Source: Caproicibacter sp002399225 (lineage in GTDB: Bacteria; Bacillota; Clostridia; Oscillospirales; Acutalibacteraceae). Taken from it: DNA of 64,000 bases. Shown piece by piece: positions 44,189-52,510 of the stretch. Both the position numbers and the translations under genes were made by a program. A model generated the notes under the pieces. The model was not told the origin of the DNA. It did no database searches and worked only from the letters and a program-made list of their open reading frames with translations. The stretch is from positions 1 through 64,000 of the forward strand of contig DAIOKN010000001.1 in the NCBI GenBank assembly GCA_036756705.1, in the 5' to 3' direction. Positions within the stretch are counted from its first letter, which is position 1, and each line of letters begins with the position of its first letter.

Positions 44189-45499
44189 TTGAAAGGGATT
44201 GCTGCAACTGGAAAATCCGAGTTTGAGCATATGGCTCAGGATGAGGACAGAATCTACAAAAATTTTGATATTAAGCATCTGTTCGGAAAGGAGAATTTGG
44301 AGAGCATCCAGGATCGAATTGCAAAAGCGACCGGCTTGGCGTTTGTAACTGTCGACTACAAGGGAGAACCCGTAACGGAACTGACCTCTTTTACGGAATT
44401 TTGCAAGTCAATTCGACAGGACAAAAAAGAAGAAAAACTCTGCCGGTCTTCCGATGCGTTCGGTGCAATTCAGGCCACGGTTACTCAAAAGACATCCGTT
44501 TATTTCTGCCCTTGCGGGCTTTTGGAGGTTGCAATCCCGATCGTTGTAAGAGGACACTATCTAGGTGGATTTATCGGAGGTCAGATCCGCTGTATGGATG
44601 CACCGGACAATGTTTGTCGATTGGAAAACGTGATGCACCATGCGGAGGATTTTAAACGCACCAAAAAAGATCTGTTTAACCGGATTTTGGTGCTGAAATA
44701 CCAGCAGTTTATCAATTTTACGGATCTGATCTCAATGATCATTAACCAACTGGGGGAAAAAGAGCTTTCGCGGCTGATGCAAAAGGATATTGCCAAGCGG
44801 GCAATGGAAGAATACGGAGTCAGGGAAAAAAAGATGCGGCTGGAGTACATCCAAAAAGAATCGGAACTTTCTACGCTTCATGCCCAAATGAATCCATCGT
44901 TTCTGCTGCGCAGCCTGAATGCCGTTTCTAATCTTGCGGCAATTGAAAATGCGACAAGAACGAATGAAATGGTGAACCTGCTTTCTGATTTTGTCCGCAA
45001 TACGGTCTCCAATTCCCGCACCTCTGTTTCCATGATGGAAGAAATGAACAATATCAAGCGTTATTTGAAGATCCAGCAGATCAGGCTTGGGGATCGACTG
45101 AATTATTCCATTCAGTTGCCGGAGTCTTTACATATGCAAAAAATCCCAGGATCTTTACTTTTTCCTTTTATAGAAAAATCAATCTTCTGTGGCATCGGTC
45201 TGAAACCCGAAGGCGGAACTCTCCAGATTTCCGTGCACGCAGAAAAAGGGAAGATCTTTGTCTGCATTGCGGACACAGGTCTTGGTTTAAATGAGGAACA
45301 GCTTTCGCAGAAGCTGCTACCGTACAAGGAAAATGGTTTTGCGGAAGAGATTGAATCCAGCATTTCTCTGGTGGACCGCAGACTGGCGTCTTTAGGCCCT
45401 GGATGCGGCGTTACAGCAAAAATGGATCCTCAGAGCGGCACCATATATACCATTGTTTACCCGCAGAATATTGATGAGATGAATGAGAAGGAAATCTGA
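44189..45499 (+). CDS. PocR-domain LytS-like sensor, degenerate histidine kinase
   Basis: 436 aa. Residues ~30-190 form a PocR sensor domain (ESIQDRIAKATGLAFVTVDY; KLCRSSDAF; YFCPCGLLEVAIPIVVRGHY; GGFIGGQ), a ligand domain named after the propanediol regulator PocR. The C-terminal half is a LytS-type kinase, but the phospho-acceptor His of the NPHFLFN motif is Ser237 (QMNPSFLLRSLN), and the N-box Asn and following His of ENAIxHG are K330 and C334 (EKSIFCGI). The G-box DTGLGLNEE remains. It is unlikely to be a normal kinase. No membrane segments. TTG start behind TAGGAGG; the response regulator begins 3 bp after its stop. Confidence 0.88.
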   Translation: MKGIAATGKSEFEHMAQDEDRIYKNFDIKHLFGKENLESIQDRIAKATGLAFVTVDYKGEPVTELTSFTEFCKSIRQDKKEEKLCRSSDAFGAIQATVTQKTSVYFCPCGLLEVAIPIVVRGHYLGGFIGGQIRCMDAPDNVCRLENVMHHAEDFKRTKKDLFNRILVLKYQQFINFTDLISMIINQLGEKELSRLMQKDIAKRAMEEYGVREKKMRLEYIQKESELSTLHAQMNPSFLLRSLNAVSNLAAIENATRTNEMVNLLSDFVRNTVSNSRTSVSMMEEMNNIKRYLKIQQIRLGDRLNYSIQLPESLHMQKIPGSLLFPFIEKSIFCGIGLKPEGGTLQISVHAEKGKIFVCIADTGLGLNEEQLSQKLLPYKENGFAEEIESSISLVDRRLASLGPGCGVTAKMDPQSGTIYTIVYPQNIDEMNEKEI

Positions 45500-45502
45500 A
45501 TT

Positions 45503-46534
45503 ATGTATCGCGTATTGATTGCTGATGATGAGCAGCTGACGAGAGAAGCAATGGAAGTCATGGTTTCCCGAACGGAAGGATTCCAGGTAGTTCGTTCGGT
45601 CTGCAGCGGGGACCGGGCGGTGGAAACCTGCCGGAGCGCTCGGATTGATCTCGCTTTCCTTGACATCATGATGCCGGGGATGTCGGGGCTGGAAGCTTGC
45701 GAGAAGATTTCTCAGAGCAGCCCGGAGACCACGCTGTACATTGTGTCGGCTTTCAAAACTTTTGAATTTGCCAGGGAAGCTTTAAAGCTGAAAGTCAAAG
45801 AATACCTGACCAAACCGGTTTCCTGCCAGACCATGGGAAAACTTCTTCAGAGTTATTCCAAAAACAACCGGTTCAATACCAGGGTGTTGGAAGAACTCTA
45901 TGCGATGCTGAAGGAAAAAGACTATCGGAAAATGTATTACAAGATCCCGAAAATTATCGAAGAATCCGGGGCTTCCTGTGGGGGTCAGCCCAAGGATATG
46001 AAAGATATTTTTCTCCGGGCGCTGCAGGGCTTGGCCGCAGGATTTAACTGGTCGGATGAAAAGAAGCAGAAATTCGAAACAATTTTCCTAAATCCGGAAT
46101 TTACATTTTCCCCAAAGCGCAGTCTGCAGTTTTGGCTGTTTGAAATTATGGACGATGCGTTTCAACAGATCTGCACCGAAAAATATCCTGTCACAGCGTC
46201 CGTTTTCCAATACATTAACCAAAACGTCGAACATGAAATCGGCCTGAATGAAATTGTGGCGCACTGCAATATCAGTCAGGGATACCTGAGCAGGATTTTT
46301 ATGCAGCAAATGAACGTCAGCGTTTTGGAATATATTCATATGAGAAAACTAATGATTGCAAAAAAGTATTTTTCATTTACCGGCCTAAGTGTGGCGGAGG
46401 TTGCCTATCGGCTCGGCTACAACGAAAGCAGCTATTTCAGCAAGGTGTTTAAAAAGTATGAGAGCGTGACCGTGTTTCAGTACCGTAAAGCATCGGAAAA
46501 CGAATCGGAAACCGCCCGGTGTGAGGAGGGGTAG
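45503..46534 (+). CDS. Response regulator, receiver plus AraC-type DNA-binding domain (YesN-like)
   Basis: 343 aa. The receiver keeps its acidic pocket (D8, D9), the phospho-acceptor D54 in FLDIMMPG, and Lys in YLTKPVS. A ~110-residue linker leads to a C-terminal AraC double HTH (IGLNEIVAHCNISQGYLSRI; YRLGYNESSYFSKVFKKYES). It is the likely activator of the operon. Its partner's kinase domain looks inactive, so phosphorylation may come from elsewhere, or control may be by direct binding. The metK ATG begins 3 bp after its stop. Confidence 0.92.
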   Translation: MYRVLIADDEQLTREAMEVMVSRTEGFQVVRSVCSGDRAVETCRSARIDLAFLDIMMPGMSGLEACEKISQSSPETTLYIVSAFKTFEFAREALKLKVKEYLTKPVSCQTMGKLLQSYSKNNRFNTRVLEELYAMLKEKDYRKMYYKIPKIIEESGASCGGQPKDMKDIFLRALQGLAAGFNWSDEKKQKFETIFLNPEFTFSPKRSLQFWLFEIMDDAFQQICTEKYPVTASVFQYINQNVEHEIGLNEIVAHCNISQGYLSRIFMQQMNVSVLEYIHMRKLMIAKKYFSFTGLSVAEVAYRLGYNESSYFSKVFKKYESVTVFQYRKASENESETARCEEG

Positions 46535-46537
46535 AAA

Positions 46538-47770
46538 ATGGATCAGTACGTCACCTGCGAATCTGTAACGGAAGGACATCCGGACAAAGTGTGCGATCAG
46601 GTTTCGGACGGCATTTTGGACGAGTACCTGAAGCAGGATCCCAACGCGCGAGTGGCGGTGGAGACCATGGTTTCCGGCAATACGATGATGATTGCCGGGG
46701 AGGTGACCTCTTCCGCGCGGGTGGATGCGGCAGCAACGGCGAGAAATATTATCCGGGAAATCGGCTATACCGATCCCGCCCTCGGATTCGACTGCGATTC
46801 CTGCGTGATTTTAACTAATCTGAACACTCAGTCCCCGGATATCGCAATGGGCGTCGGCCAGTACGGCAAGCCGGAAGGTGCCATTGGCGCCGGAGATCAG
46901 GGAATGATGTTCGGTTACGCCTGTGATGAGACGGAAAATTTTATGCCACTGGCTTATGACCTTGCGAATCGGATCGTCAGAAGGCTGGCTGAGGTCAGAA
47001 AAGCCGGTGTGCTTCCTTGGCTCCGTCCGGATGGGAAAAGCCAGGTCACCATACGGTATGGTCCTGACGGGGAACCATATGAAGCCTCCTGCATCATCGT
47101 TTCCGCACAGCATGACGAAACCGTTTCGCTTCCGGTCATCCGCAGAGAAATCCGACAGCAGGTGATCCGGCCGGCGGTTGATGAAAGATGGCTGACCAAG
47201 AACACAAGAGTCTATATCAATCCGACCGGGCGCTTTGTTGTGGGCGGGCCGGCCGGGGACACAGGCTTGACCGGTCGAAAAATCATGGTGGATACCTACG
47301 GCGGAGTCGGAAGGCACGGCGGAGGCGCGTTCTCCGGAAAGGATCCCACGAAGGTGGACCGCTCGGCGTCTTATATGGCGCGATATGCGGCAAAGAACCT
47401 GGTGGCGGCAGGGCTGGCACGAAAATGTGAGGTCGAGCTTGACTATGCCATCGGTGTGCCGGAGCCGGTTTCTGTTTCGACCGATTTGTTCGGGACGCAG
47501 ACCATTCCACAGGAAGAGGTTGAACGGCTACTCAGGGAAGTCTTTTCTTTTTCGGTTGCGGATCTTCTGGAACAGCTTGACCTGAAGCGGCCCCAGTATC
47601 GGGAACTTGCCGCCTATGGGCATTTCGGCAGGGAAGACGGGAATTTTCGGTGGGAGCGTTTGGATAAAGTGCCGGTTCTGCGGGACCAGGCGGTGAGCGG
47701 CCTGCGGGCCTTCTTATCGCATACGCGAACAGAAAACAATGAAAAGCGAAAAGGGAGGTTGCTTCGATGA
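46538..47770 (+). CDS. metK: S-adenosylmethionine synthetase within the microcompartment operon
   Basis: 410 aa. It makes SAM from methionine and ATP. The motifs are ESVTEGHPDKVCDQVSDGIL, GAGDQGMMFGYACDET (methionine site), RKIMVDTYGGVGRHGGGAFS and GKDPTKVDRSASYMARYAAK; the protein is full length and shows no loss. Its place between regulator and shell genes suggests a dedicated SAM supply for the radical SAM activase; a housekeeping copy probably exists elsewhere. GAGGAGGGG precedes the ATG, and the stop overlaps the next start by 4 bp (ATGA). Confidence 0.95.
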   Translation: MDQYVTCESVTEGHPDKVCDQVSDGILDEYLKQDPNARVAVETMVSGNTMMIAGEVTSSARVDAAATARNIIREIGYTDPALGFDCDSCVILTNLNTQSPDIAMGVGQYGKPEGAIGAGDQGMMFGYACDETENFMPLAYDLANRIVRRLAEVRKAGVLPWLRPDGKSQVTIRYGPDGEPYEASCIIVSAQHDETVSLPVIRREIRQQVIRPAVDERWLTKNTRVYINPTGRFVVGGPAGDTGLTGRKIMVDTYGGVGRHGGGAFSGKDPTKVDRSASYMARYAAKNLVAAGLARKCEVELDYAIGVPEPVSVSTDLFGTQTIPQEEVERLLREVFSFSVADLLEQLDLKRPQYRELAAYGHFGREDGNFRWERLDKVPVLRDQAVSGLRAFLSHTRTENNEKRKGRLLR

Positions 47771-48063
47771 ACGGAGAAGCGTTGGGGATGATTGAAACAA
47801 AAGGGCTGGTTGGTGCGATTGAAGCGGCGGATGCCATGACAAAAGCAGCCAACGTCTCTTTAATTGGCTATGAAAAGATTGGATTTGGGCTGGTGACGGT
47901 TCTGGTCCGGGGCGATGTCGGTGCTGTCAAGGCGTCGGTCGACGCCGGAGTCGCTGCTGCCGAGCGTGTTGGGAAGGTTGTTTCCAAACATGTGATTCCA
48001 CGCCCCCATACGGAGACGGAAAAGATCCTTCCGTCCGGAGCCGGCGCAGAGTTTCGGTCATAA
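47767..48063 (+). CDS. PduA-like hexameric shell protein (BMC-H), Phe pore
   Basis: 98 aa. It is very similar to the BMC-H at 40293 over the whole domain (ALGMIETKGLVGAIEAADAM; RGDVGAVKASVDAG; VIPRPHTETEKILPS), so a duplication within the locus is likely. At pore position 40 Ser is replaced by Phe (EKIGFGLV), which should narrow and make hydrophobic the central opening of the hexamer. Translationally coupled to metK. Confidence 0.94.
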   Translation: MNGEALGMIETKGLVGAIEAADAMTKAANVSLIGYEKIGFGLVTVLVRGDVGAVKASVDAGVAAAERVGKVVSKHVIPRPHTETEKILPSGAGAEFRS

Positions 48064-48096
48064 TTTGACGTGAAAGCGAAAGGCGGAGTAACGATC

Positions 48097-48759
48097 ATGC
48101 AGTCGGAAGTTGTCAGTCAAGTCACACGAATCATTTTACAAAAGCTCAAAGATCTGGAGCGATTCCAGGTGCCCATCGGCATTTCGAACCGGCATGTCCA
48201 CCTTAGCCAGACGGATCTTGACCGCTTGTTTGGAAAAGACTATGCCCTGACAAAAAAGAAGGACATGAAGCAGCCCGGGCAGTTTGCGGCGGAAGAAACC
48301 GTAACGCTGGTTGGGCCGAAAGGGCAGATGAACAGAGTCCGTATTCTGGGTCCCATCAGAAAGGAAAGCCAAGTTGAAATTTCTTTGACGGACGGGTTTC
48401 GCCTTGGCGTTCATGCACCGATCCGGGAATCGGGAAAACTGGACAATACGCCGGGACTGACGCTGGTTGGCCCCAAAGGTCGCATTGATCTGCCGCGTGG
48501 CACGATCGTCGCACTGCGGCATATCCACATGACGCCGGAGCAGGCCTCGCAGATGGGGGTCACAGACGGAGAACTGGTCGAAGTGGAAACCTGCGGAACC
48601 AGACGGAGCATTTTGGGAAACGTTTTGGTTCGGGTCTCTGACCGGTATGCGCTTGAAATGCATCTGGATATTGATGAGGCGAACGCCTGCGCGCTGAAAA
48701 ACGGCGATACGGTTCTTCTGAGAAAAACAGAGGGGAATCTTGCCAAGAAACAACATTGA
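48097..48759 (+). CDS. pduL: PduL-type phosphotransacylase
   Basis: 220 aa. It converts propionyl-CoA (or acetyl-CoA) and phosphate to acyl-phosphate and recycles CoA inside the shell. Zinc-binding segments SNRHVHLSQTDL (residues 30-41) and ALRHIHMTPEQA are present in two beta-barrel repeats, and VEVETCGTRR follows. The first ~17 residues (MQSEVVSQVTRIILQKL) form a PduL-type encapsulation helix, followed by a short linker. ATG 48097 is chosen because AGGCGGAG lies 8 nt upstream. Confidence 0.94.
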   Translation: MQSEVVSQVTRIILQKLKDLERFQVPIGISNRHVHLSQTDLDRLFGKDYALTKKKDMKQPGQFAAEETVTLVGPKGQMNRVRILGPIRKESQVEISLTDGFRLGVHAPIRESGKLDNTPGLTLVGPKGRIDLPRGTIVALRHIHMTPEQASQMGVTDGELVEVETCGTRRSILGNVLVRVSDRYALEMHLDIDEANACALKNGDTVLLRKTEGNLAKKQH

Positions 48760-48797
48760 ATGATTCTGTCGCAATTTTAGAAAGAGGTGCTGAAAAG

Positions 48798-50240
48798 ATG
48801 GAAATTGATGCTTCCAGTATAGAAAAGATGGTCCGGCAGGTGATCGGAGAATTAGACACGGAAAAACTTGCTCAGGCTGAGGAGGAAAAACAGCAGAAAG
48901 GCAACTATGGAATTTTTGACAGCATGGATGATGCGGTCAATGCTGCCGACATAGCCCAGCGCGAATACATGACCCGCTCGATGAAAGAGCGGGAGTCCTA
49001 TGTCGATGCGATCCGGAAAGTCGTTGTGAAAAAGGAAAACCTGAATCTGATCTCCAGGCTTGCGGTGGAAGAGACCGGAATGGGAAATTATCAGCATAAA
49101 ATCATCAAAAACAGGCTTGCCGCCGAAAAAACACCGGGAACGGAAGACCTTCGCACCGATGCGCTTACCGGAGATGATGGTCTTACGCTTGTGGAATATT
49201 GCCCCTTTGGCGTAATCGGCTCCATTACGCCGGCAACTAATCCGACCGAGACGATCATCTGCAACTCCATCGGAATGTTGGCCGGCGGAAACACCGTTGT
49301 GTTCAGTCCGCATCCGAGGGCGAAAAATGTCACGCTCAAGCTGATTACTATGATCAACAAAGCGCTGGAGGCGGCTGGCGCGCCGGCTAACCTGATCACA
49401 ACGGTAAAAGAGCCGTCCATTGACAACACCAATATCATAATGAAACATCCGAAAATCCGTATGCTGGTTGCGACGGGCGGCCCTGGGATTGTCAAGCTGG
49501 TCATGTCGAGCGGCAAAAAGGCCATCGGCGCCGGCGCCGGGAATCCTCCCGTCGTTGTGGACGAAACGGCGGATATTCCCAAGGCAGCCGTCGATATCAT
49601 CAACGGATGCAGCTTTGACAACAACCTGCCGTGCATCGCTGAAAAGGAAGTTATCGCCGTTGATTCCATTGCCGATTCTCTGATTGAAAATATGAAGGAG
49701 CACGGGGCCTTCGAGGTTCAGGATCCGGCCGTGATCGACCAGCTTTCCACGCTGGTTCGCAAAGAAGGAGGAGGGCCAAAAACTTCTTTCGTCGGCAAGA
49801 GCGCTGCCTATATTCTGGATCAGATCGGAATTGAGGTCGATTCCGACGTAAAGGTCATCATCATGGAAACGGACCGCAACAACCCGTTTGTGATGGAAGA
49901 ACTGATGATGCCGATCTTGCCGATTGTCAGGGCAAAAGACGTCGACGAAGCAATCAATATCGCTCTTGTGGCAGAGCGCGGAAACCGCCACACAGCAATG
50001 ATGCACTCGAAGAATGTCGATAAGCTGACCAAGATGGCTCAGGTGCTGCAAACGACGATCTTCGTGAAAAATGCGCCGTCTTACGCGGGAATTGGTGCCG
50101 GCGGAGAAGGGCATACGACTTTTACCATCGCTGGGCCGACCGGAGAGGGACTGACAAGTGCCAGATCGTTTTGCAGAAAACGCAGGTGCGTAATATCGGA
50201 TGAGTTTCATATCCGCGATTTTTCCAAGGAACTTAAGTAA
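48798..50240 (+). CDS. pduP: CoA-acylating aldehyde dehydrogenase with encapsulation peptide (PduP/EutE-like)
   Basis: 480 aa. The nucleophile is C279 in SFDNNLPCIAEKEV. PFGVIGSITPATNPTETIIC, VATGGPGIVKLVMSSGKKAI and NAPSYAGIGAGGEGHTTFTI are typical PduP/EutE motifs. Residues ~1-20 (MEIDASSIEKMVRQVIGELD) form an amphipathic helix like the PduP targeting peptide, joined by a charged linker (TEKLAQAEEEKQQKG). It should act in the lumen. The start ATG 48798 follows AAAGAGGTG; the reading frame above it opens with an unlikely TTG. Confidence 0.94.
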   Translation: MEIDASSIEKMVRQVIGELDTEKLAQAEEEKQQKGNYGIFDSMDDAVNAADIAQREYMTRSMKERESYVDAIRKVVVKKENLNLISRLAVEETGMGNYQHKIIKNRLAAEKTPGTEDLRTDALTGDDGLTLVEYCPFGVIGSITPATNPTETIICNSIGMLAGGNTVVFSPHPRAKNVTLKLITMINKALEAAGAPANLITTVKEPSIDNTNIIMKHPKIRMLVATGGPGIVKLVMSSGKKAIGAGAGNPPVVVDETADIPKAAVDIINGCSFDNNLPCIAEKEVIAVDSIADSLIENMKEHGAFEVQDPAVIDQLSTLVRKEGGGPKTSFVGKSAAYILDQIGIEVDSDVKVIIMETDRNNPFVMEELMMPILPIVRAKDVDEAINIALVAERGNRHTAMMHSKNVDKLTKMAQVLQTTIFVKNAPSYAGIGAGGEGHTTFTIAGPTGEGLTSARSFCRKRRCVISDEFHIRDFSKELK

Positions 50241-50279
50241 AAGAGTAACAAAGCAAAGCGGGAAAGGGCGGAAGAACGC

Positions 50280-51098
50280 ATGGATATGAGCAGGGTGGAC
50301 GGCTATATGGCCGAGGTGGCGCAGTCTGAAAAAGAGAATTTTGCACCTGCCGGAGAAAAGCTGAAAATCGGCGTTGACCTGGGGACCGCATATATCGTTT
50401 TGGTAGTCCTTGACGAAGAAAATCACCCGGTCGCCTGCGAGAAACAGGCGGCCCATGTCCTGCGGGACGGCGTGGTGGTGGACTACCTGGGTGCGCAGAA
50501 AATTGTGCGTGAGCTGAAAGAGAAACTGGAAGAGAGGCTTCATCGGGAGCTTTCGCATTGTGCCATTGCCATGCCAGCCGGTACGCAGAGTAGCGTGAGA
50601 ACCCATGTCTATGTTGCGGAAGGGGCGGATCTTGAGGTAGTTCAAATTCTGGATGAACCGACCGCGGCCAATTCCGTTTTCGGCATTACGGATGGAGCGG
50701 TGGTCGACATCGGCGGCGGAACGACCGGGCTTGCCCTTTTTAAGCAGGGAAAAGTCGTTGAAATTGAAGACGAGCCGACGGGAGGAACGCATTTGACACT
50801 GGTTCTGGCCGGAAATATGAAAGTTCCGTTTGAAAAAGCCGAACAGATTAAACTGGATGCGTCGCACCACCGTGAAATCTTCCCGATTGTAAAACCGGTC
50901 ATTGAGAAAATGGCGACGATTGTTAAAAAATATATCAAAGGAAAAAACGTAGATACCATCTATCTCTGCGGGGGAACCTGCTGCTTGGAAGGCATTGAGC
51001 AGGTCTTTGAAAAAGTGACGGGCGTTTCTACGATGCGCCCTGCAAATCCCCTGCTGATTACTCCCGCGGGCATCGCGATGAACTGTGAATGCAGGTGA
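50280..51098 (+). CDS. eutJ: EutJ-family Hsp70-like protein
   Basis: 272 aa. It has the actin/Hsp70 ATPase fold: phosphate loops KIGVDLGTAYIVLVVLD and GAVVDIGGGTTGLALF, adenosine segment IYLCGGTCCLEGIEQVFEK. EutJ proteins occur in many microcompartment operons and are presumed chaperones or reactivators; in B12 systems they are linked to cofactor release, but this locus has no B12 enzyme, so assembly or enzyme maturation is more likely. No C-terminal peptide-binding domain is present, as usual for EutJ. Confidence 0.93.
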   Translation: MDMSRVDGYMAEVAQSEKENFAPAGEKLKIGVDLGTAYIVLVVLDEENHPVACEKQAAHVLRDGVVVDYLGAQKIVRELKEKLEERLHRELSHCAIAMPAGTQSSVRTHVYVAEGADLEVVQILDEPTAANSVFGITDGAVVDIGGGTTGLALFKQGKVVEIEDEPTGGTHLTLVLAGNMKVPFEKAEQIKLDASHHREIFPIVKPVIEKMATIVKKYIKGKNVDTIYLCGGTCCLEGIEQVFEKVTGVSTMRPANPLLITPAGIAMNCECR

Positions 51099-51147
51099 GG
51101 CGAAAAGGCGCCGCGCCGAATAAAAGCTGAGAAGGGTCGGTGATTCC

Positions 51148-52503
51148 ATGAAATTGACGGATGCGGTCAAAGAAGCCGGTGTCGTTGGCGCCGGCGGCGC
51201 GGGATTCCCAACGCATGTCAAACTTTCTGCACAGGCCGAATGTTTTATTGTAAACGCGGCGGAGTGCGAACCTCTGATCGAAACGGATAAATACATCACC
51301 CGGACTTTTCCGGAACGGATTCTTGCAACGGCGGACACCATTTCCAAACATCTGAACGCAGCAAGAACGGTGATTGCACTGAAAAAAGAATATGAGCGCG
51401 AAATCGAAGCGCTGCAAAAGGCGAAGGAAAAAACGGGCTCTAAAGTGGAGCTGTTCCTCCTTCCCGCGTTTTATCCGGCGGGAGATGAACAGATGCTGGT
51501 ACATCTCGTCTGCGGCAAAAGCGTGCCGGAGCGGGGAATCCCGCTTGATGTGGGTGCAGTGGTCGATAATGTGGGTACGCTGCTTTCCATCAGCGACGCT
51601 CTGGAGGGTAAGCCGGTCACGGAGAAATATCTCTCCGTCGTCGGCGAGGTCGAAGCGCCCATCATGCTGCATGTTCCGATCGGGACGCCGGCGGTGGAAT
51701 GTATTCAGGCTGCAAAGCCTACCCTTTCCGATTATGCGGTGATTGTCGGCGGACCGATGATGGGGAAAGCTTATTCTGACCCAGAAGAAATCAAGTCCCT
51801 TAGCGTTACCAAGACGACGGGAAATTTTCTGGTTTTGCCGCGGGATCATTCGCTGATCCGCCAGGCGTCCATCCCAATGCGGAGAATCGCAATTCAGGCA
51901 AAGAGTGCCTGCGTTCAGTGCCGGTTCTGCACCAGCCTGTGCCCGCGGTATTCCATCGGGCATGCGATGACGCCGCATCTTGTGATGCGCAATCTGTTCC
52001 GCGAGCCGTTCCTCCAGGACAACGAAGAATATGAACGGGCGTTCGGTACGGCAGCGAACTGTTCTGAATGTGGTGTCTGTGAGCAGTTTGCCTGCCCGAT
52101 GGGGCTGTCTCCGCGCAAAGTCAATCACTTTTTAAAAGGCCAGCTGAAAAAGCGCGGCATTCAGGTTCCCAAAAACCGAAACCCGGTGGCGCGTGAAAGT
52201 GCGCCTTACCGACAGGTGCCGACGGAGCGGCTGACCGCACGTCTGAATCTGATGAAATACAGCGGGAAGCGGCACCCGGATGGATGCACGGAACTGGCTC
52301 CGAAAAAAGTATTTATCCCGTTTCAGCAGCATATCGGCAAACCTGCCGTACCCGTTAAGCAGGCGGGAGACACGGTTCAAAGAGGAGATCTTCTTGCCGC
52401 GGCTGCGGAAGGGGCGCTGTCCGCGAATATCCACGCGAGCATCAGCGGCGTGATTGAAAGCGTAGACGAGACGCGAGCCGTGATCCGGCGCGGAAAGGAG
52501 TGA
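51148..52503 (+). CDS. pduS: PduS-like RnfC-family flavin/Fe-S oxidoreductase
   Basis: 451 aa. The N-terminal AGVVGAGGAGFPTHVKLSAQ and NAAECEPLIETDKYI are the RnfC/NuoF-type NADH-FMN region. Two [4Fe-4S] motifs, CVQCRFCTSLCPRY and CSECGVCEQFACPM, follow near residues 255-320, and a C-terminal lipoyl-like barrel (AVPVKQAGDTVQRGDLLAAA) ends it. In pdu systems PduS is a cobalamin reductase; with a B12-free dehydratase it more likely shuttles electrons for NAD+ recycling or activase reduction, probably bound to PduT encoded next. Confidence 0.94.
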   Translation: MKLTDAVKEAGVVGAGGAGFPTHVKLSAQAECFIVNAAECEPLIETDKYITRTFPERILATADTISKHLNAARTVIALKKEYEREIEALQKAKEKTGSKVELFLLPAFYPAGDEQMLVHLVCGKSVPERGIPLDVGAVVDNVGTLLSISDALEGKPVTEKYLSVVGEVEAPIMLHVPIGTPAVECIQAAKPTLSDYAVIVGGPMMGKAYSDPEEIKSLSVTKTTGNFLVLPRDHSLIRQASIPMRRIAIQAKSACVQCRFCTSLCPRYSIGHAMTPHLVMRNLFREPFLQDNEEYERAFGTAANCSECGVCEQFACPMGLSPRKVNHFLKGQLKKRGIQVPKNRNPVARESAPYRQVPTERLTARLNLMKYSGKRHPDGCTELAPKKVFIPFQQHIGKPAVPVKQAGDTVQRGDLLAAAAEGALSANIHASISGVIESVDETRAVIRRGKE

Positions 52504-52510
52504 AGGAACC

